Positions 34,208-42,455 of a stretch of 64,000 nucleotides of DNA are shown here, one piece after another. Positions within the stretch are counted from its first letter, which is position 1, and every line of letters starts with the position of its first letter. The translations under genes and the position numbers were made by a program. The notes beneath the pieces were generated by a model. The model made no database searches and was not told where the DNA came from. It was given only the letters and a program-made list of their open reading frames with translations. Source of the stretch: Mucilaginibacter pallidiroseus (GTDB lineage Bacteria; Bacteroidota; Bacteroidia; Sphingobacteriales; Sphingobacteriaceae); the NCBI RefSeq assembly GCF_007846085.1, contig NZ_VOEJ01000001.1, positions 434,001 to 498,000 of the forward strand, read 5' to 3'.

Positions 34208-34888
34208 ATGAGCATTGCAGATAATATCAAAAGCTTAAAAAAGGAAACAGAAGCCATAAAAGTTAAATTGATTGCCGTTTCTAAAATAAAACCCGCAGCA
34301 GATCTGCAAGAAGCATATGATGCGGGCCAAAGGCTTTTTGGCGAAAACATGGTGCAGGAGATGGTAGAAAAACAAACTCAGCTGCCCCAGGATATCGAAT
34401 GGCACCTTATAGGGCACTTGCAAACCAACAAAGTTAAATACATAGCTCCCTTTGTAAGCCTTATACAATCTGTAGATAGCATTAAACTGTTACAGGAAAT
34501 TGATAAGCAAGCCCTCAAGAACAAACGCGTAATAGACTGCCTTTTACAGATTTATATAGCCGACGAGGAAACCAAATACGGGCTGGGCTTTGATGAAGCG
34601 ATTGAGTTGTTAAGAAGTGAAGAATTTGCTGCTTTAAAAAATATACGCATACGGGGATTGATGGGCATTGCCACAAACACTGATAGCGAGAAACAAATCA
34701 AAGAGGAATATTACGAGCTTAAAACTTTTTTCGACGGTATAAAGGTTAGCTTTTTCCGTAAGGAAGATTCGTTTGATACCCTATCAATGGGTATGTCTTC
34801 AGATTACAAGATTGCTATTGAGCAAGGCAGTAACATGGTACGGCTGGGCAGCACCATTTTTGGAAGCCGTGCAAAAAAGACGGTTTAA
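34208..34888 (+). CDS. yggS: YggS-family PLP homeostasis protein
   Basis: A 226-residue PLP-binding TIM barrel with the Schiff-base lysine in LIAVSKIKPA (~Lys26). Further landmarks are FGENMVQEMVEKQ, WHLIGHLQTNKVKYIA, LLQIYIADEETKYGLGF, RGLMGIAT, LSMGMSSDYKIAIEQGSNMVRLGSTIFG. It carries PLP and balances B6 vitamers and amino-acid pools. It heads a run of four plus-strand genes (GNAT, RsiV-like, aspartate kinase). Confidence 0.96.
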   Translation: MSIADNIKSLKKETEAIKVKLIAVSKIKPAADLQEAYDAGQRLFGENMVQEMVEKQTQLPQDIEWHLIGHLQTNKVKYIAPFVSLIQSVDSIKLLQEIDKQALKNKRVIDCLLQIYIADEETKYGLGFDEAIELLRSEEFAALKNIRIRGLMGIATNTDSEKQIKEEYYELKTFFDGIKVSFFRKEDSFDTLSMGMSSDYKIAIEQGSNMVRLGSTIFGSRAKKTV

Positions 34889-34933
34889 CACCCTGCATAA
34901 CCCGGCTTTAACAAAACAGTAACTTTTACACAA

Positions 34934-35404
34934 ATGACAAATTATAATATCCGCGTAGCTACCAAACGAGATTGCCCCCGTTTGCTTGAGTTGATAGTTG
35001 AATTAGCTATTTATGAGCGCGCGCCCGATGAAGTAACCGTTACGCTTGAAGCTTTTGAAGAAGCGGGTTTTGGAAATAAGCCAGTATGGAAAGCATTTGT
35101 AGCCGAAGACAACGAGGTAGTTGTTGGTTTTGCCCTGTACTACATACGCTACTCTACCTGGAAGGGCCAACGCCTTTACCTTGAAGATTTGATTGTTACC
35201 GAAGATTACCGCGGCAAAGGTTTAGGTAAATTACTGTTTGACAGGATTGTTACCGAAACCCGTGAGCTTAATTTGAGCGGCATGGTTTGGCAGGTGTTGG
35301 ACTGGAACGAACCGGCGATTAACTTTTATAATAAATATGGCGCAACTATTGAGGATGGATGGCTTAATGCATCATTATCGAGAGAGCAAATATTAAACAA
35401 ATAA
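34934..35404 (+). CDS. GNAT N-acetyltransferase (diamine-acetyltransferase-like)
   Basis: The 156-residue protein resembles SAT1-type GNATs: RVATKRDCPRLLELIVELAIYERAPDEV, then ALYYIRYSTWKGQRLYLEDLIVTEDYRGKGLGKLL with the acetyl-CoA loop RGKGLG, and QVLDWNEPAINFYNKYGA at the end, all typical of the spermidine/spermine acetyltransferase branch (also seen in TlmK-like enzymes). The likely substrate is a polyamine or other amine. It follows yggS by 45 bases. Confidence 0.92.
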   Translation: MTNYNIRVATKRDCPRLLELIVELAIYERAPDEVTVTLEAFEEAGFGNKPVWKAFVAEDNEVVVGFALYYIRYSTWKGQRLYLEDLIVTEDYRGKGLGKLLFDRIVTETRELNLSGMVWQVLDWNEPAINFYNKYGATIEDGWLNASLSREQILNK

Positions 35405-35410
35405 ATTTAT

Positions 35411-36217
35411 ATGAAGTTAGCGTTGTTATTTATTATTGCTGTGCTGGGCTTTTCAGCATGTGTTTATAAGGTAGACCAGCCTAAAAAAGAAACGGGCATC
35501 TTTAAAGATACCGTAGCATACCAGTATAAAACCATTCATGAACGAGCAGCTGACTGCGGCTCAAAACCAGATAGCACCTGTACAGTAGCCCATATAAAGT
35601 ACCCAGAATTTAGTAACCAGTCCCAATTAAACGATACCATAAAAGGTAAATTGATAATGATGTTTGCTATGGATGGCAAAAGCGCCGATACAAGCCTGGC
35701 TGCAATGGCAAAAAACTTTATAGCCTCGTACGAGCGCTTTAAAAAAGAGTCGCCAAAGTCGCCTATGTTTTATGAATTGCAGGATGATGTGAAAGTTGTA
35801 CAGCAAGACTCGGCGCTGATTGCACTTGAATACAATGGTTACACTTTTCAGGGAGGTGCACACGGTGCAAGCTTCACCGGTTTTATTAACTGGAACCCGG
35901 CTGCAAAAAAAGAGGTGTTGTTGAAAGATGTACTGATTGACAATTACCAACCGGAGCTGACTAAAATTGCAGAAAAAATCTTCCGTAAAAATGAAAAACT
36001 GAGCGATACAACTTCGCTTAAAACAAACTACTTTTTTAAAGGCGATAAATTCGCGCTCAACGAAAACTATTCCATTACGCCGCTGGGTGTAAAGTTTGTT
36101 TACAATCAATATGAAATTAAGCCCTATGCGGCCGGCCAAACGGAGTTGTTTATTCCGTATGCGCAAATAAAAACCTTAGTGCGGCCAAACACGGTTGCTT
36201 CACAATTTTTAAAATAG
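35411..36217 (+). CDS. DUF3298/RsiV-like domain lipoprotein
   Basis: A lipoprotein signal (IAVLGFSAC; Cys ~17) precedes ~250 residues. The C-terminal half begins GYTFQGGAHGASFTGFINWNPAAKKEVLLKDVLIDNY, the DUF3298 signature (GGAHG), with FALNENYSITPLGVKFVYNQYEIKPYAAGQTELFIPY near the end. The N-terminal half fits DUF4163. This layout is related to the periplasmic domain of RsiV, which binds lysozyme, but function here is not established. It lies six bases after the GNAT gene and one base before aspartate kinase. Confidence 0.85.
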   Translation: MKLALLFIIAVLGFSACVYKVDQPKKETGIFKDTVAYQYKTIHERAADCGSKPDSTCTVAHIKYPEFSNQSQLNDTIKGKLIMMFAMDGKSADTSLAAMAKNFIASYERFKKESPKSPMFYELQDDVKVVQQDSALIALEYNGYTFQGGAHGASFTGFINWNPAAKKEVLLKDVLIDNYQPELTKIAEKIFRKNEKLSDTTSLKTNYFFKGDKFALNENYSITPLGVKFVYNQYEIKPYAAGQTELFIPYAQIKTLVRPNTVASQFLK

Positions 36218-36218
36218 A

Positions 36219-37475
36219 ATGCTGGTATTCAAGTTCGGTGGTGCATCTGTTAAAGATGCCGAAGGTGTTATTAATTTAAGCAAGGTTGTTGAAAGTTACA
36301 CAGGTAACCAGATACTTGTTGTAGTATCTGCAATGGGTAAAACAACAAATGCCTTGGAGCGACTTACCGATGCTTACTTTAACGGTGCTGAGGATATGCA
36401 CTGTATCTTTGAGGAAATTAAAGATTATCACTACCATATTATACATCAGCTATTTGGCGATAATCACCCCGTATTTAATGAGGTAGCCAATACTTTTGTT
36501 GAAATTGATTGGATGATTGAAGACGAACCGCACGACGATTACGACTTTATTTACGATCATATAGTATCTGTTGGCGAATTGGTATCAACCCGTATTGTAA
36601 ATGCCTGGTTAAACCATACCGGCATTACCAGTAAATGGGTAGATGTGCGTGGTTATATACATACTGATAATACCTATCGCGAAGGTGTGGTTGATTGGGA
36701 GAAAACCAAAGCCAGCATTCAAAAGGACATCCCTGCGTTGTTAAATAACGGGATAGTGGTTACACAGGGTTTCCTGGGCGGAACGTCAGAAAATTTCACA
36801 ACTACGCTTGGTCGTGAGGGATCTGATTATACGGCATCCATATTTGCTGCCAGCCTCGCGGCCGAATCTGTAACAACCTGGAAAGACGTGCCCGGCATAC
36901 TAAACGCCGACCCGAAGCTATTTAATGATACTGTTAAGTTTGATGAGTTGAGCTACCAGGAAGCCATTGAAATGACTTACTACGGCGCAAGTGTAATCCA
37001 TCCAAAAACAATAAAACCACTGCAAAACGCAAACATTCCATTGCTCGTAAAGCCGTTTATGGAACCGTCGGCGGCAGGAACAGTAATCAAAGAAGGCGCA
37101 GTAAATAAATTTGATAAGCCGGTTATTATTGTAAAACCGAAGCAAGTGTTGCTATCTGTTGCTACCAATGATTATTCTTTTATCAGCGAAAAACTTTTGA
37201 GTGAAATATTCAGCGTCTTCGCGAAATATCAGGTTAAGGTAAATGTTATGCAAACATCAGCATTAAGTTTAAGCGCATGTATAGATTACAAGTCCGACCG
37301 TTTTGAGCAATTATTGGCAGCGTTGCAGGCTGAATTTAAAGTGAGATATAACAACGATTTAACATTATACACACTAAGACATTATAGCGACGAAGCAGTT
37401 AATAATCTAATTGGCGACAAAACTGTATTGGTAAAACAAACCAACCGTAATACGGCACAATTGGTGGTTAAGTAA
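36219..37475 (+). CDS. Aspartate kinase, monofunctional
   Basis: The 418-residue protein has an N-terminal VFKFGGASVKDAEGV (ATP-binding KFGGxS), ISVGELVSTRIV, a TTLGREGSDYTAS motif with the aspartate-contacting region and TYYGASVIHPKTI. The C-terminal ~110 residues, following VIIVKPKQVLLSVATNDYSF, are tandem ACT domains for feedback by lysine or threonine. It commits aspartate to lysine, threonine and methionine synthesis. No homoserine dehydrogenase is fused. Start overlaps nothing and lies one base after the preceding stop. Confidence 0.94.
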   Translation: MLVFKFGGASVKDAEGVINLSKVVESYTGNQILVVVSAMGKTTNALERLTDAYFNGAEDMHCIFEEIKDYHYHIIHQLFGDNHPVFNEVANTFVEIDWMIEDEPHDDYDFIYDHIVSVGELVSTRIVNAWLNHTGITSKWVDVRGYIHTDNTYREGVVDWEKTKASIQKDIPALLNNGIVVTQGFLGGTSENFTTTLGREGSDYTASIFAASLAAESVTTWKDVPGILNADPKLFNDTVKFDELSYQEAIEMTYYGASVIHPKTIKPLQNANIPLLVKPFMEPSAAGTVIKEGAVNKFDKPVIIVKPKQVLLSVATNDYSFISEKLLSEIFSVFAKYQVKVNVMQTSALSLSACIDYKSDRFEQLLAALQAEFKVRYNNDLTLYTLRHYSDEAVNNLIGDKTVLVKQTNRNTAQLVVK

Positions 37476-37486
37476 TTATTTTAATG

Positions 37487-38197
37487 TTACAACAGTACCA
37501 ATAGCCAGGCAAATAAAGCTGCTGAAACGGTATTAACAAAATTTACCACGTCATTATCAATAAAGCCTTTTCGCTCCAAACTAGCGCCAAGTACGGAGTC
37601 GGTTAAGTTGCCAAATACACCTCCTGCTATGATGTAAAGGGTTGCCGAACTCCAACCAAAACCTAAAGAATATATGCTTGCTATTGCGCACGCACCCATC
37701 AGGCCCAAAAGTGTACCTTCCAAGCTTATAACACCGTCTTTACCCTTTTCATCGGTCTTTAAATTAAGTACATTGTAAAACCGTTTGCCGTAAACCGTGC
37801 CCAACTCTGATGAAATTGTATCAGCCGTAGCTGATGCAAGCGAGGCCGCGACCAACACACCAAGAATTGTGGTGTAATCCTTAACTACGCATATCATTAA
37901 AGCAAAAATACCCGCAGCTGCCCCATTGGCCATTACCTGCCCGGCATCTCGCCGGTGCGATTCATTTCTCAGACCTGTGACTTTTTGCTTTACAGACCTT
38001 TTATGCCCGGTGGCCCAAACCGCCAGGATGAAAAATGCAGCAAGTATGGCAATACCCCATAACCCCATTCCGCAGTATATGGCCATTGCTATTATGCCAC
38101 CTGTAAGCGCTCCCGACAGCGTTAGCTTGCCCAACTTGTAACTTGCAAACACGGCAACAATTAGCACTACTATGAAGGTTATAGTTGAGGTTAGCAT
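37487..38197 (-). CDS. DUF92 family membrane protein (TMEM19-like)
   Basis: About seven hydrophobic helices fill this ~236-residue protein. RKGFIDNDVVNFVNTVSAALFA near the end and ASLASATADTISSELGTVYG in the middle are the family signature. In Bacteroidota and plants the family is linked to phytyl-phosphate kinase (VTE6) and isoprenoid salvage, but bacterial function is mostly unknown. ATG 38197 is chosen over TTG 38200. The gene converges on aspartate kinase, 11 bases apart. Confidence 0.88.
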   Translation of the reverse strand: MLTSTITFIVVLIVAVFASYKLGKLTLSGALTGGIIAMAIYCGMGLWGIAILAAFFILAVWATGHKRSVKQKVTGLRNESHRRDAGQVMANGAAAGIFALMICVVKDYTTILGVLVAASLASATADTISSELGTVYGKRFYNVLNLKTDEKGKDGVISLEGTLLGLMGACAIASIYSLGFGWSSATLYIIAGGVFGNLTDSVLGASLERKGFIDNDVVNFVNTVSAALFAWLLVLL

Positions 38198-38298
38198 CAA
38201 TAGTAAACTGTTTTGGGTTATTAGATGTAAAGTTGATCCAATTTGTGACAGTTATTATGAAAAATACTTTTTGCTTTAAACTTTAACTGTTGATAACG

Positions 38299-38335
38299 AA
38301 AAAGCGCCACCTTTGTATAAAAGTGGCGCTTTTTA
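38299..38335. terminator. Intrinsic terminator, bidirectional
   Basis: AAAAGCGCCAC (38300-38310) pairs with GTGGCGCTTTT (38323-38333) around a 12-base loop, with A-runs and T-runs on opposite sides. It ends the minus-strand small gene at 38346. Confidence 0.9.
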
Positions 38336-38345
38336 CGTAAAGCTA

Positions 38346-38522
38346 TTAATGTTGTTTCTTTTGCGGCTGGTGTGCGCTGTCTCTGTTAGAAGTTTGGTCG
38401 GAGCGTTGACCGCCACCATTACTTACCCCTTTTTGTTTTTGCATTTCTTTCGGATCGTTATAAGCTCGGTTTGCGGTTGAAGTCCCCTGTCCTCCATCAT
38501 TGAAACTTGGTTGATTTTTCAT
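38346..38522 (-). CDS. Small hydrophilic protein of 58 residues
   Basis: A complete frame from ATG 38522 to TAA at 38346-38348 with a product rich in Gln, Asn, Gly, Ser and Lys (for example MKNQPSFNDGG and GGGQRSDQTSNRDS). No hydrophobic core, signal peptide or membrane segment is visible, so it is predicted disordered, like general-stress small proteins. It is followed by a strong terminator and preceded, 16 bases upstream, by a 33-base hairpin. Codon usage and placement support a real gene; function unknown. Confidence 0.65.
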   Translation of the reverse strand: MKNQPSFNDGGQGTSTANRAYNDPKEMQKQKGVSNGGGQRSDQTSNRDSAHQPQKKQH

Positions 38523-38537
38523 AACAGATATAATTTA

Positions 38538-38570
38538 GTTAACAAAACGGCTTTATGCCGGCTTGTTAAC
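38538..38570 (-). promoter_or_regulatory. Hairpin directly upstream of the 58-residue gene
   Basis: GTTAACAA (38538-38545) pairs with TTGTTAAC (38563-38570); after two mismatches CGGC pairs with GCCG around loop TTTAT. It would sit in the 5' leader, 16 bases before the ATG, and could control translation or bind a regulator. Confidence 0.5.
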
Positions 38571-38692
38571 AGTATCACAACAACTGTACCGATATCTGCA
38601 AATTATAACAATTTACAACTACCGCCATTTTTTAAACAGCGGGGGTAGTCATACCAAATCTGGTTTTGTTTCAGGGCAACGAGTGTTAAACG

Positions 38693-39019
38693 CTATCTTG
38701 ATGAATAAATTAAGTTGTAAGCGTCTAAAAGATAGCTGGCCTCGAGCATTGCTATATTGAAATCGCTCCACTCCTCTTCGGTAAATACAAGATTGATGTC
38801 ACGATTGGGCGTGCATAAAACAACCCGTTTCGAGCCATCCGGGAACGGAAAGTTACGATCATCAAAATCCAGATCTTTGGTAAAGTTTTGAAAAGAAACG
38901 AACTGCTCAGGCGTAAAACAAAGCATCAAGTTTTGATGCCAAATGTTTAGCATGCTGCATTCAGGGCAGTGACTGATAACAGTTGTGTTTCTACGGGTTA
39001 GTATTTTAGTCTCACACAT
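38693..39019 (-). CDS. DUF6686-like small protein
   Basis: From MCETKILTRRN the product is ~108 residues; the frame is open to 39055, but family members start with this Met-Cys. It has a CPEC pair (~residues 18-21) and a second Cys near the helix TPEQFVSFQNFTKDL; the rest ends SDFNIAMLEASYLLDAYNLI. The pattern matches DUF6686, Bacteroidota proteins of unknown role. Its upstream region contains an inverted repeat shared with the divergent PchR-like gene, so an iron-linked role is possible. Confidence 0.6.
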   Translation of the reverse strand: MCETKILTRRNTTVISHCPECSMLNIWHQNLMLCFTPEQFVSFQNFTKDLDFDDRNFPFPDGSKRVVLCTPNRDINLVFTEEEWSDFNIAMLEASYLLDAYNLIYSSR

Positions 39020-39127
39020 AATATCTGTCTTTGGTGCCTGCCTTACCTGCAGCACATACGCACCGCCACAGGTAAACAGGACTTACATCAAAATGAGAAC
39101 ACACTATGAAATAGAATTTATTCTAAC

Positions 39128-39163
39128 TAGTCTAAAATACAAAACTTTAATTTATTTAGACTA
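39128..39163. promoter_or_regulatory. Inverted repeat TAGTCTAAA...TTTAGACTA, candidate metal-regulator operator
   Basis: TAGTCTAAA (39128-39136) and TTTAGACTA (39155-39163) are perfect reverse complements separated by 18 bases, between the divergent DUF6686-like and PchR-like genes. Similar AT-rich TTAGACTAA sites resemble Fur/DtxR-class operators. Confidence 0.55.
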
Positions 39164-39247
39164 ATTAAAAATAATAATGCAAATTTGCTTACACGGCTGT
39201 ATTATTGATAACGCAAAACGGATTAAAAACAACGCCAAACGGATTTT

Positions 39248-40177
39248 ATGCCTACTACCAATTCGCCCAACCATTCCAAACATAATCTACACCAGGGTGT
39301 AAGGAAGTCTTTTGATAAGGCGCCAGTCACCATATCAAAAAATCGGAGTGAATTAAGCGTACATAAAATTTGGTTTAAAGGGATAGGAGTCTGTTGTTGG
39401 ACATTTGATGCTGATGAATTTAAATCTTTAGATTTTGACTCAGAAAAAATTGAATTCGTAATGGGATTTGTATTGAGTGGTAATGCTTCAATAAATACCG
39501 GTGAATGGAAGGCAACTATTAGTAAGGGCAAATATTATTCCTGCAATAGCTCTGCGGTAACACACCAGCTTTCCTTTCAAAAGCCCACTACTTTATTGAT
39601 GATGACTTTTGAAAATTCGGCTATCGAAAAATTACATAATGAGTCGTCGCAATATAGCCCAGTAATTTTTGCAGATGGTGTAGCTATAGAGGAATATCGC
39701 TTTACAGCTATGGGGCCAGTTATAAATGAAATAGCGAAAGCTATTAAAGCCAAACCTGTTAAACGAATTTACCTGGAAGCAAAGCTTCTTGAACTGTTAT
39801 CATTACAATTGGAAAAAGGTGCTGAGACGGATGAAGAAGATCTTGGTTTTAATGAAACAGATATTCAACGTTTGCATGAAGCCAAACTTATAGTCTCGCA
39901 GAATCTGCAGACGCCCTGCTCTTTGATTGAACTTGCCCGAAAAACCGGGCTTAACGACTTTAAGTTAAAAAAAGGTTTTAAAGCGCTTTTTGGGGCTACT
40001 GTATTTGGCTACCTAAACAATTTGCGAATGGAACAGGCATATAAGTTACTGACAAATAATGCCACAGTCGGTTACGTAGCCGAGGTTGTAGGCTATAAAA
40101 ATGCACAGCACTTCACCGTTGCCTTCAAAAAAAAGTATGGTATTTTACCAAGCCAGGTAAGCAAAAACAAAAGCTGA
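39248..40177 (+). CDS. AraC-family transcriptional regulator, PchR/YbtA-like
   Basis: A 309-residue regulator. The N-terminal ~190 residues are a sensory beta-domain with FVMGFVLSGNASINTGEWKATISKGKYYS. The C-terminal domain has two helix-turn-helix units: DIQRLHEAKLIVSQNLQTPCSLIELARKTGLNDFKLKKGFKALFGATVFGYLNNLRMEQAYKLL and VGYVAEVVGYKNAQHFTVAFKKKYGILPSQ. The KLKKGFKxLFGxTVFGYL stretch is the hallmark of PchR-type activators that respond to siderophores. No siderophore receptor gene is adjacent in the window. Confidence 0.9.
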   Translation: MPTTNSPNHSKHNLHQGVRKSFDKAPVTISKNRSELSVHKIWFKGIGVCCWTFDADEFKSLDFDSEKIEFVMGFVLSGNASINTGEWKATISKGKYYSCNSSAVTHQLSFQKPTTLLMMTFENSAIEKLHNESSQYSPVIFADGVAIEEYRFTAMGPVINEIAKAIKAKPVKRIYLEAKLLELLSLQLEKGAETDEEDLGFNETDIQRLHEAKLIVSQNLQTPCSLIELARKTGLNDFKLKKGFKALFGATVFGYLNNLRMEQAYKLLTNNATVGYVAEVVGYKNAQHFTVAFKKKYGILPSQVSKNKS

Positions 40178-40197
40178 ACGTTTCACTGCAGCAAGTT

Positions 40198-42219
40198 TTA
40201 TTTGATAAGTGGCAGCTTAACGAAAAAGACGGTTTCGCCATCCTGGCTTGTAAACCATATTTTACCGCCATGTTGCTCAACAATCTTTTTTGTGATTGAA
40301 AGGCCAAGCCCAAAGGGCTCCTCTCCTCCTGTGCCCTGTCGTTTAGCTTTTGTGAACATTTCAAAGATGTGATCCTTATCAGCCTCGTCAATACCTATAC
40401 CGTTATCTGTGACGGTTGTAAGTGCAAAGGTACGGTTGTCGGTAAGCGCAATATCAACCTTAATTTTCCCGCCTGCATGGCTAAATTTAATGGCGTTTAC
40501 AATCAGGTTATTGAATATGCGCCATACTTTTTCCTGGCTGCCCAATATCCGCACGGGCGCATCGTCCGCATCAAAAATAAGTTCCTGGTTTTTTTCTTTA
40601 GCTTTAAAGTGTAGCAGTTTTACCGAATCATGCAGTAAGGCTTTTATATCGAGAGATTGCAGGTCAAGCACATCATTTTCATTAGCCAGGCCCGATTTTA
40701 GCAATTCATTGATCATGCCTATCGAGTTGGTGCAGGTGCTCTCAATCAGCTGAAGTATTTGCTTGTTTTCTTCATTAAGTTCGTTGTCTTCAAGTAATAC
40801 TAGAGTCAAGCCAGATATACCTGCAAGTGGGTTGCGTAAGTCATGCGCCATAATCCGCATTATCCGTATGTAGTTTTTGTTAGCCGCTTCCAGTTCAACC
40901 AATGTTTGCTGTAGCTCTTTGTTTTGGCTGGCGGTGACTTTCTGACTTTCACGACTTGAACCCAGGTTCTTGTTAATGAGTGCAATAATGATGGACAATA
41001 GTATAACTGCTATTGTCGCAAACAGTATGTAAAGCATCTTAAGCTTGTCGCTATGCTTAAGCGTTTGGTAGGCCTGCTCCTGCTTGTAAAGATCTTGCTC
41101 ACGGTCTATGTCAAGTTTATAAATATTTGCTGATACGCGCTCCAAAGAGTCGTTAAGGCGGATGTAGTTGTTAATATATTGATAAGCCTGCTCGGACTGC
41201 CGCGTTTTAACCAGGTATTCGGCATACAGCCTGTTCCATTTTAAATCAGACGATGCGTTTTCTCCCCGGTACTTGTTAAGTAGAAACCTGGTGCTATCAA
41301 ACTGGATAGCAGCCTTGTCGTATTCGCCAGTTTTGAGGTATAATTTAGCAAGCTTAAGGCGCGGCGGAATTTTACTTCCATTGGTTTCCGGTACGTTGGT
41401 ATTTACGGCTTTTAATAAGTAGTCCTTCGCCTTTGATATGCTATCTTTACTAAGATATAAGCCTCCCATATTATCGTATAAAACAACCAATGAGCTGTTT
41501 ATCATAGTGGCAGGGATAGACCGTCGTGTGTGCGCGCTATTTAATAATATGTAGCTTAAGCGATAAAAATACAGCGCACTATCAATAAGGCCAGATTGCT
41601 CGTATGAGAAAGCGGCATTGTTTAAAGCTGCCTGTTTAAGATGAAACAGCTTTTGGGGTTGGTAATCATTGCAATTGTTCAGCAATTCAAATGCTCTCGC
41701 AGAATACCTTGCTGCTACTCGATAGTTTTTTTGAATATAGTAGATCTCGGCAGTTTTCGAGGCCATATAACCATTGTCGCAGCTACTTTTTTTTAACAAC
41801 GTTTTGGCCTTACTGTAATAATCGAAAGCTTCATTATATTGCTTTGCAAACATAGCAACATCGCCTTTGGTAAAAAGAGCTTTTACGTAATAGTTCTGGT
41901 ATGATGATGACCTTTCACCTGCCTTAAAAAAAGCCAGGGAGCTATCGGCATACAGCTCTTTCGTTTTACGATCGGCAACAAAACCGGCCATCAAATTGTA
42001 ATAGGTTGTAACAAGCGGATCTGTTTTGCTTATGCTGCCGCGCACGTCATGTGCGAGTTTTATGGCTTCGGCAGTCTTTCCAACAAAAAAAAGGCTATCT
42101 ACCGCAGATAGTTTTTTTGTTAGCCTTGCGTTGCTATCTTCTTTTTTAAAATTACAGGCATTAAGCACTAGTATCAAAGCTATCAGCCCGAGCATTTTAA
42201 CTGCTCTAATTGAAATCAT
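40198..42219 (-). CDS. TPR sensor histidine kinase with lipobox-like N-terminus
   Basis: A 673-residue protein. The N-terminus (LGLIALILVLNAC) looks like a lipoprotein signal, and TPR repeats (~60-370) follow, for example AKDYLLKAVNTNVPE. One membrane helix is at ~395-415 (KMLYILFATIAVILLSIIIALINK). The cytoplasmic kinase begins with the H-box IMRIMAHDLRNPLAGISGL, then NNLIVNAIKFSHAGGK (N box), TVTDNGIGIDE (G1) and PFGLGLSITKKI (G2). It likely senses periplasmic signals; no response regulator or PAS domain is nearby, so it is an orphan. Confidence 0.9.
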   Translation of the reverse strand: MISIRAVKMLGLIALILVLNACNFKKEDSNARLTKKLSAVDSLFFVGKTAEAIKLAHDVRGSISKTDPLVTTYYNLMAGFVADRKTKELYADSSLAFFKAGERSSSYQNYYVKALFTKGDVAMFAKQYNEAFDYYSKAKTLLKKSSCDNGYMASKTAEIYYIQKNYRVAARYSARAFELLNNCNDYQPQKLFHLKQAALNNAAFSYEQSGLIDSALYFYRLSYILLNSAHTRRSIPATMINSSLVVLYDNMGGLYLSKDSISKAKDYLLKAVNTNVPETNGSKIPPRLKLAKLYLKTGEYDKAAIQFDSTRFLLNKYRGENASSDLKWNRLYAEYLVKTRQSEQAYQYINNYIRLNDSLERVSANIYKLDIDREQDLYKQEQAYQTLKHSDKLKMLYILFATIAVILLSIIIALINKNLGSSRESQKVTASQNKELQQTLVELEAANKNYIRIMRIMAHDLRNPLAGISGLTLVLLEDNELNEENKQILQLIESTCTNSIGMINELLKSGLANENDVLDLQSLDIKALLHDSVKLLHFKAKEKNQELIFDADDAPVRILGSQEKVWRIFNNLIVNAIKFSHAGGKIKVDIALTDNRTFALTTVTDNGIGIDEADKDHIFEMFTKAKRQGTGGEEPFGLGLSITKKIVEQHGGKIWFTSQDGETVFFVKLPLIK

Positions 42220-42354
42220 TAATATCTATTATAAAGGGTGTATTATACCAAATATAATATTTACAACTAATCTGTATATCAGAAATTTAAGGTTTAACAC
42301 AAATAGTAAAGGCGCAAGTAATATTAGTTAACACCATTGCGTAAAACAAAAACA

Positions 42355-42371
42355 GCAGCGAAAATCGCTGC
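42355..42371. other. Perfect 7-bp hairpin in the kinase/argB intergenic region
   Basis: GCAGCGA and TCGCTGC flank an AAA loop. The A-rich upstream flank reads TTTTTGTTTT on the minus strand, so it could be a minus-strand terminator, although no minus-strand gene ends there; it may block read-through toward the kinase gene. Confidence 0.4.
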
Positions 42372-42455
42372 CGGTTTTATAACGAATAATTTCAAACAAT
42401 CGATCTCTCAATTAAAAAATCGCTATAATTGCTATCGAACTTATATGATTGGCTG

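Noticed and set aside
35627..36166. 179-residue minus-strand frame opposite the RsiV-like gene
   Set aside because: Antisense to a gene in a tight operon; no homology recognised.
38523..38692. Possible tRNA or small RNA in this gap
   Set aside because: A strong hairpin exists but no TPsiC-like GGTTCxAxTCC or cloverleaf is present.
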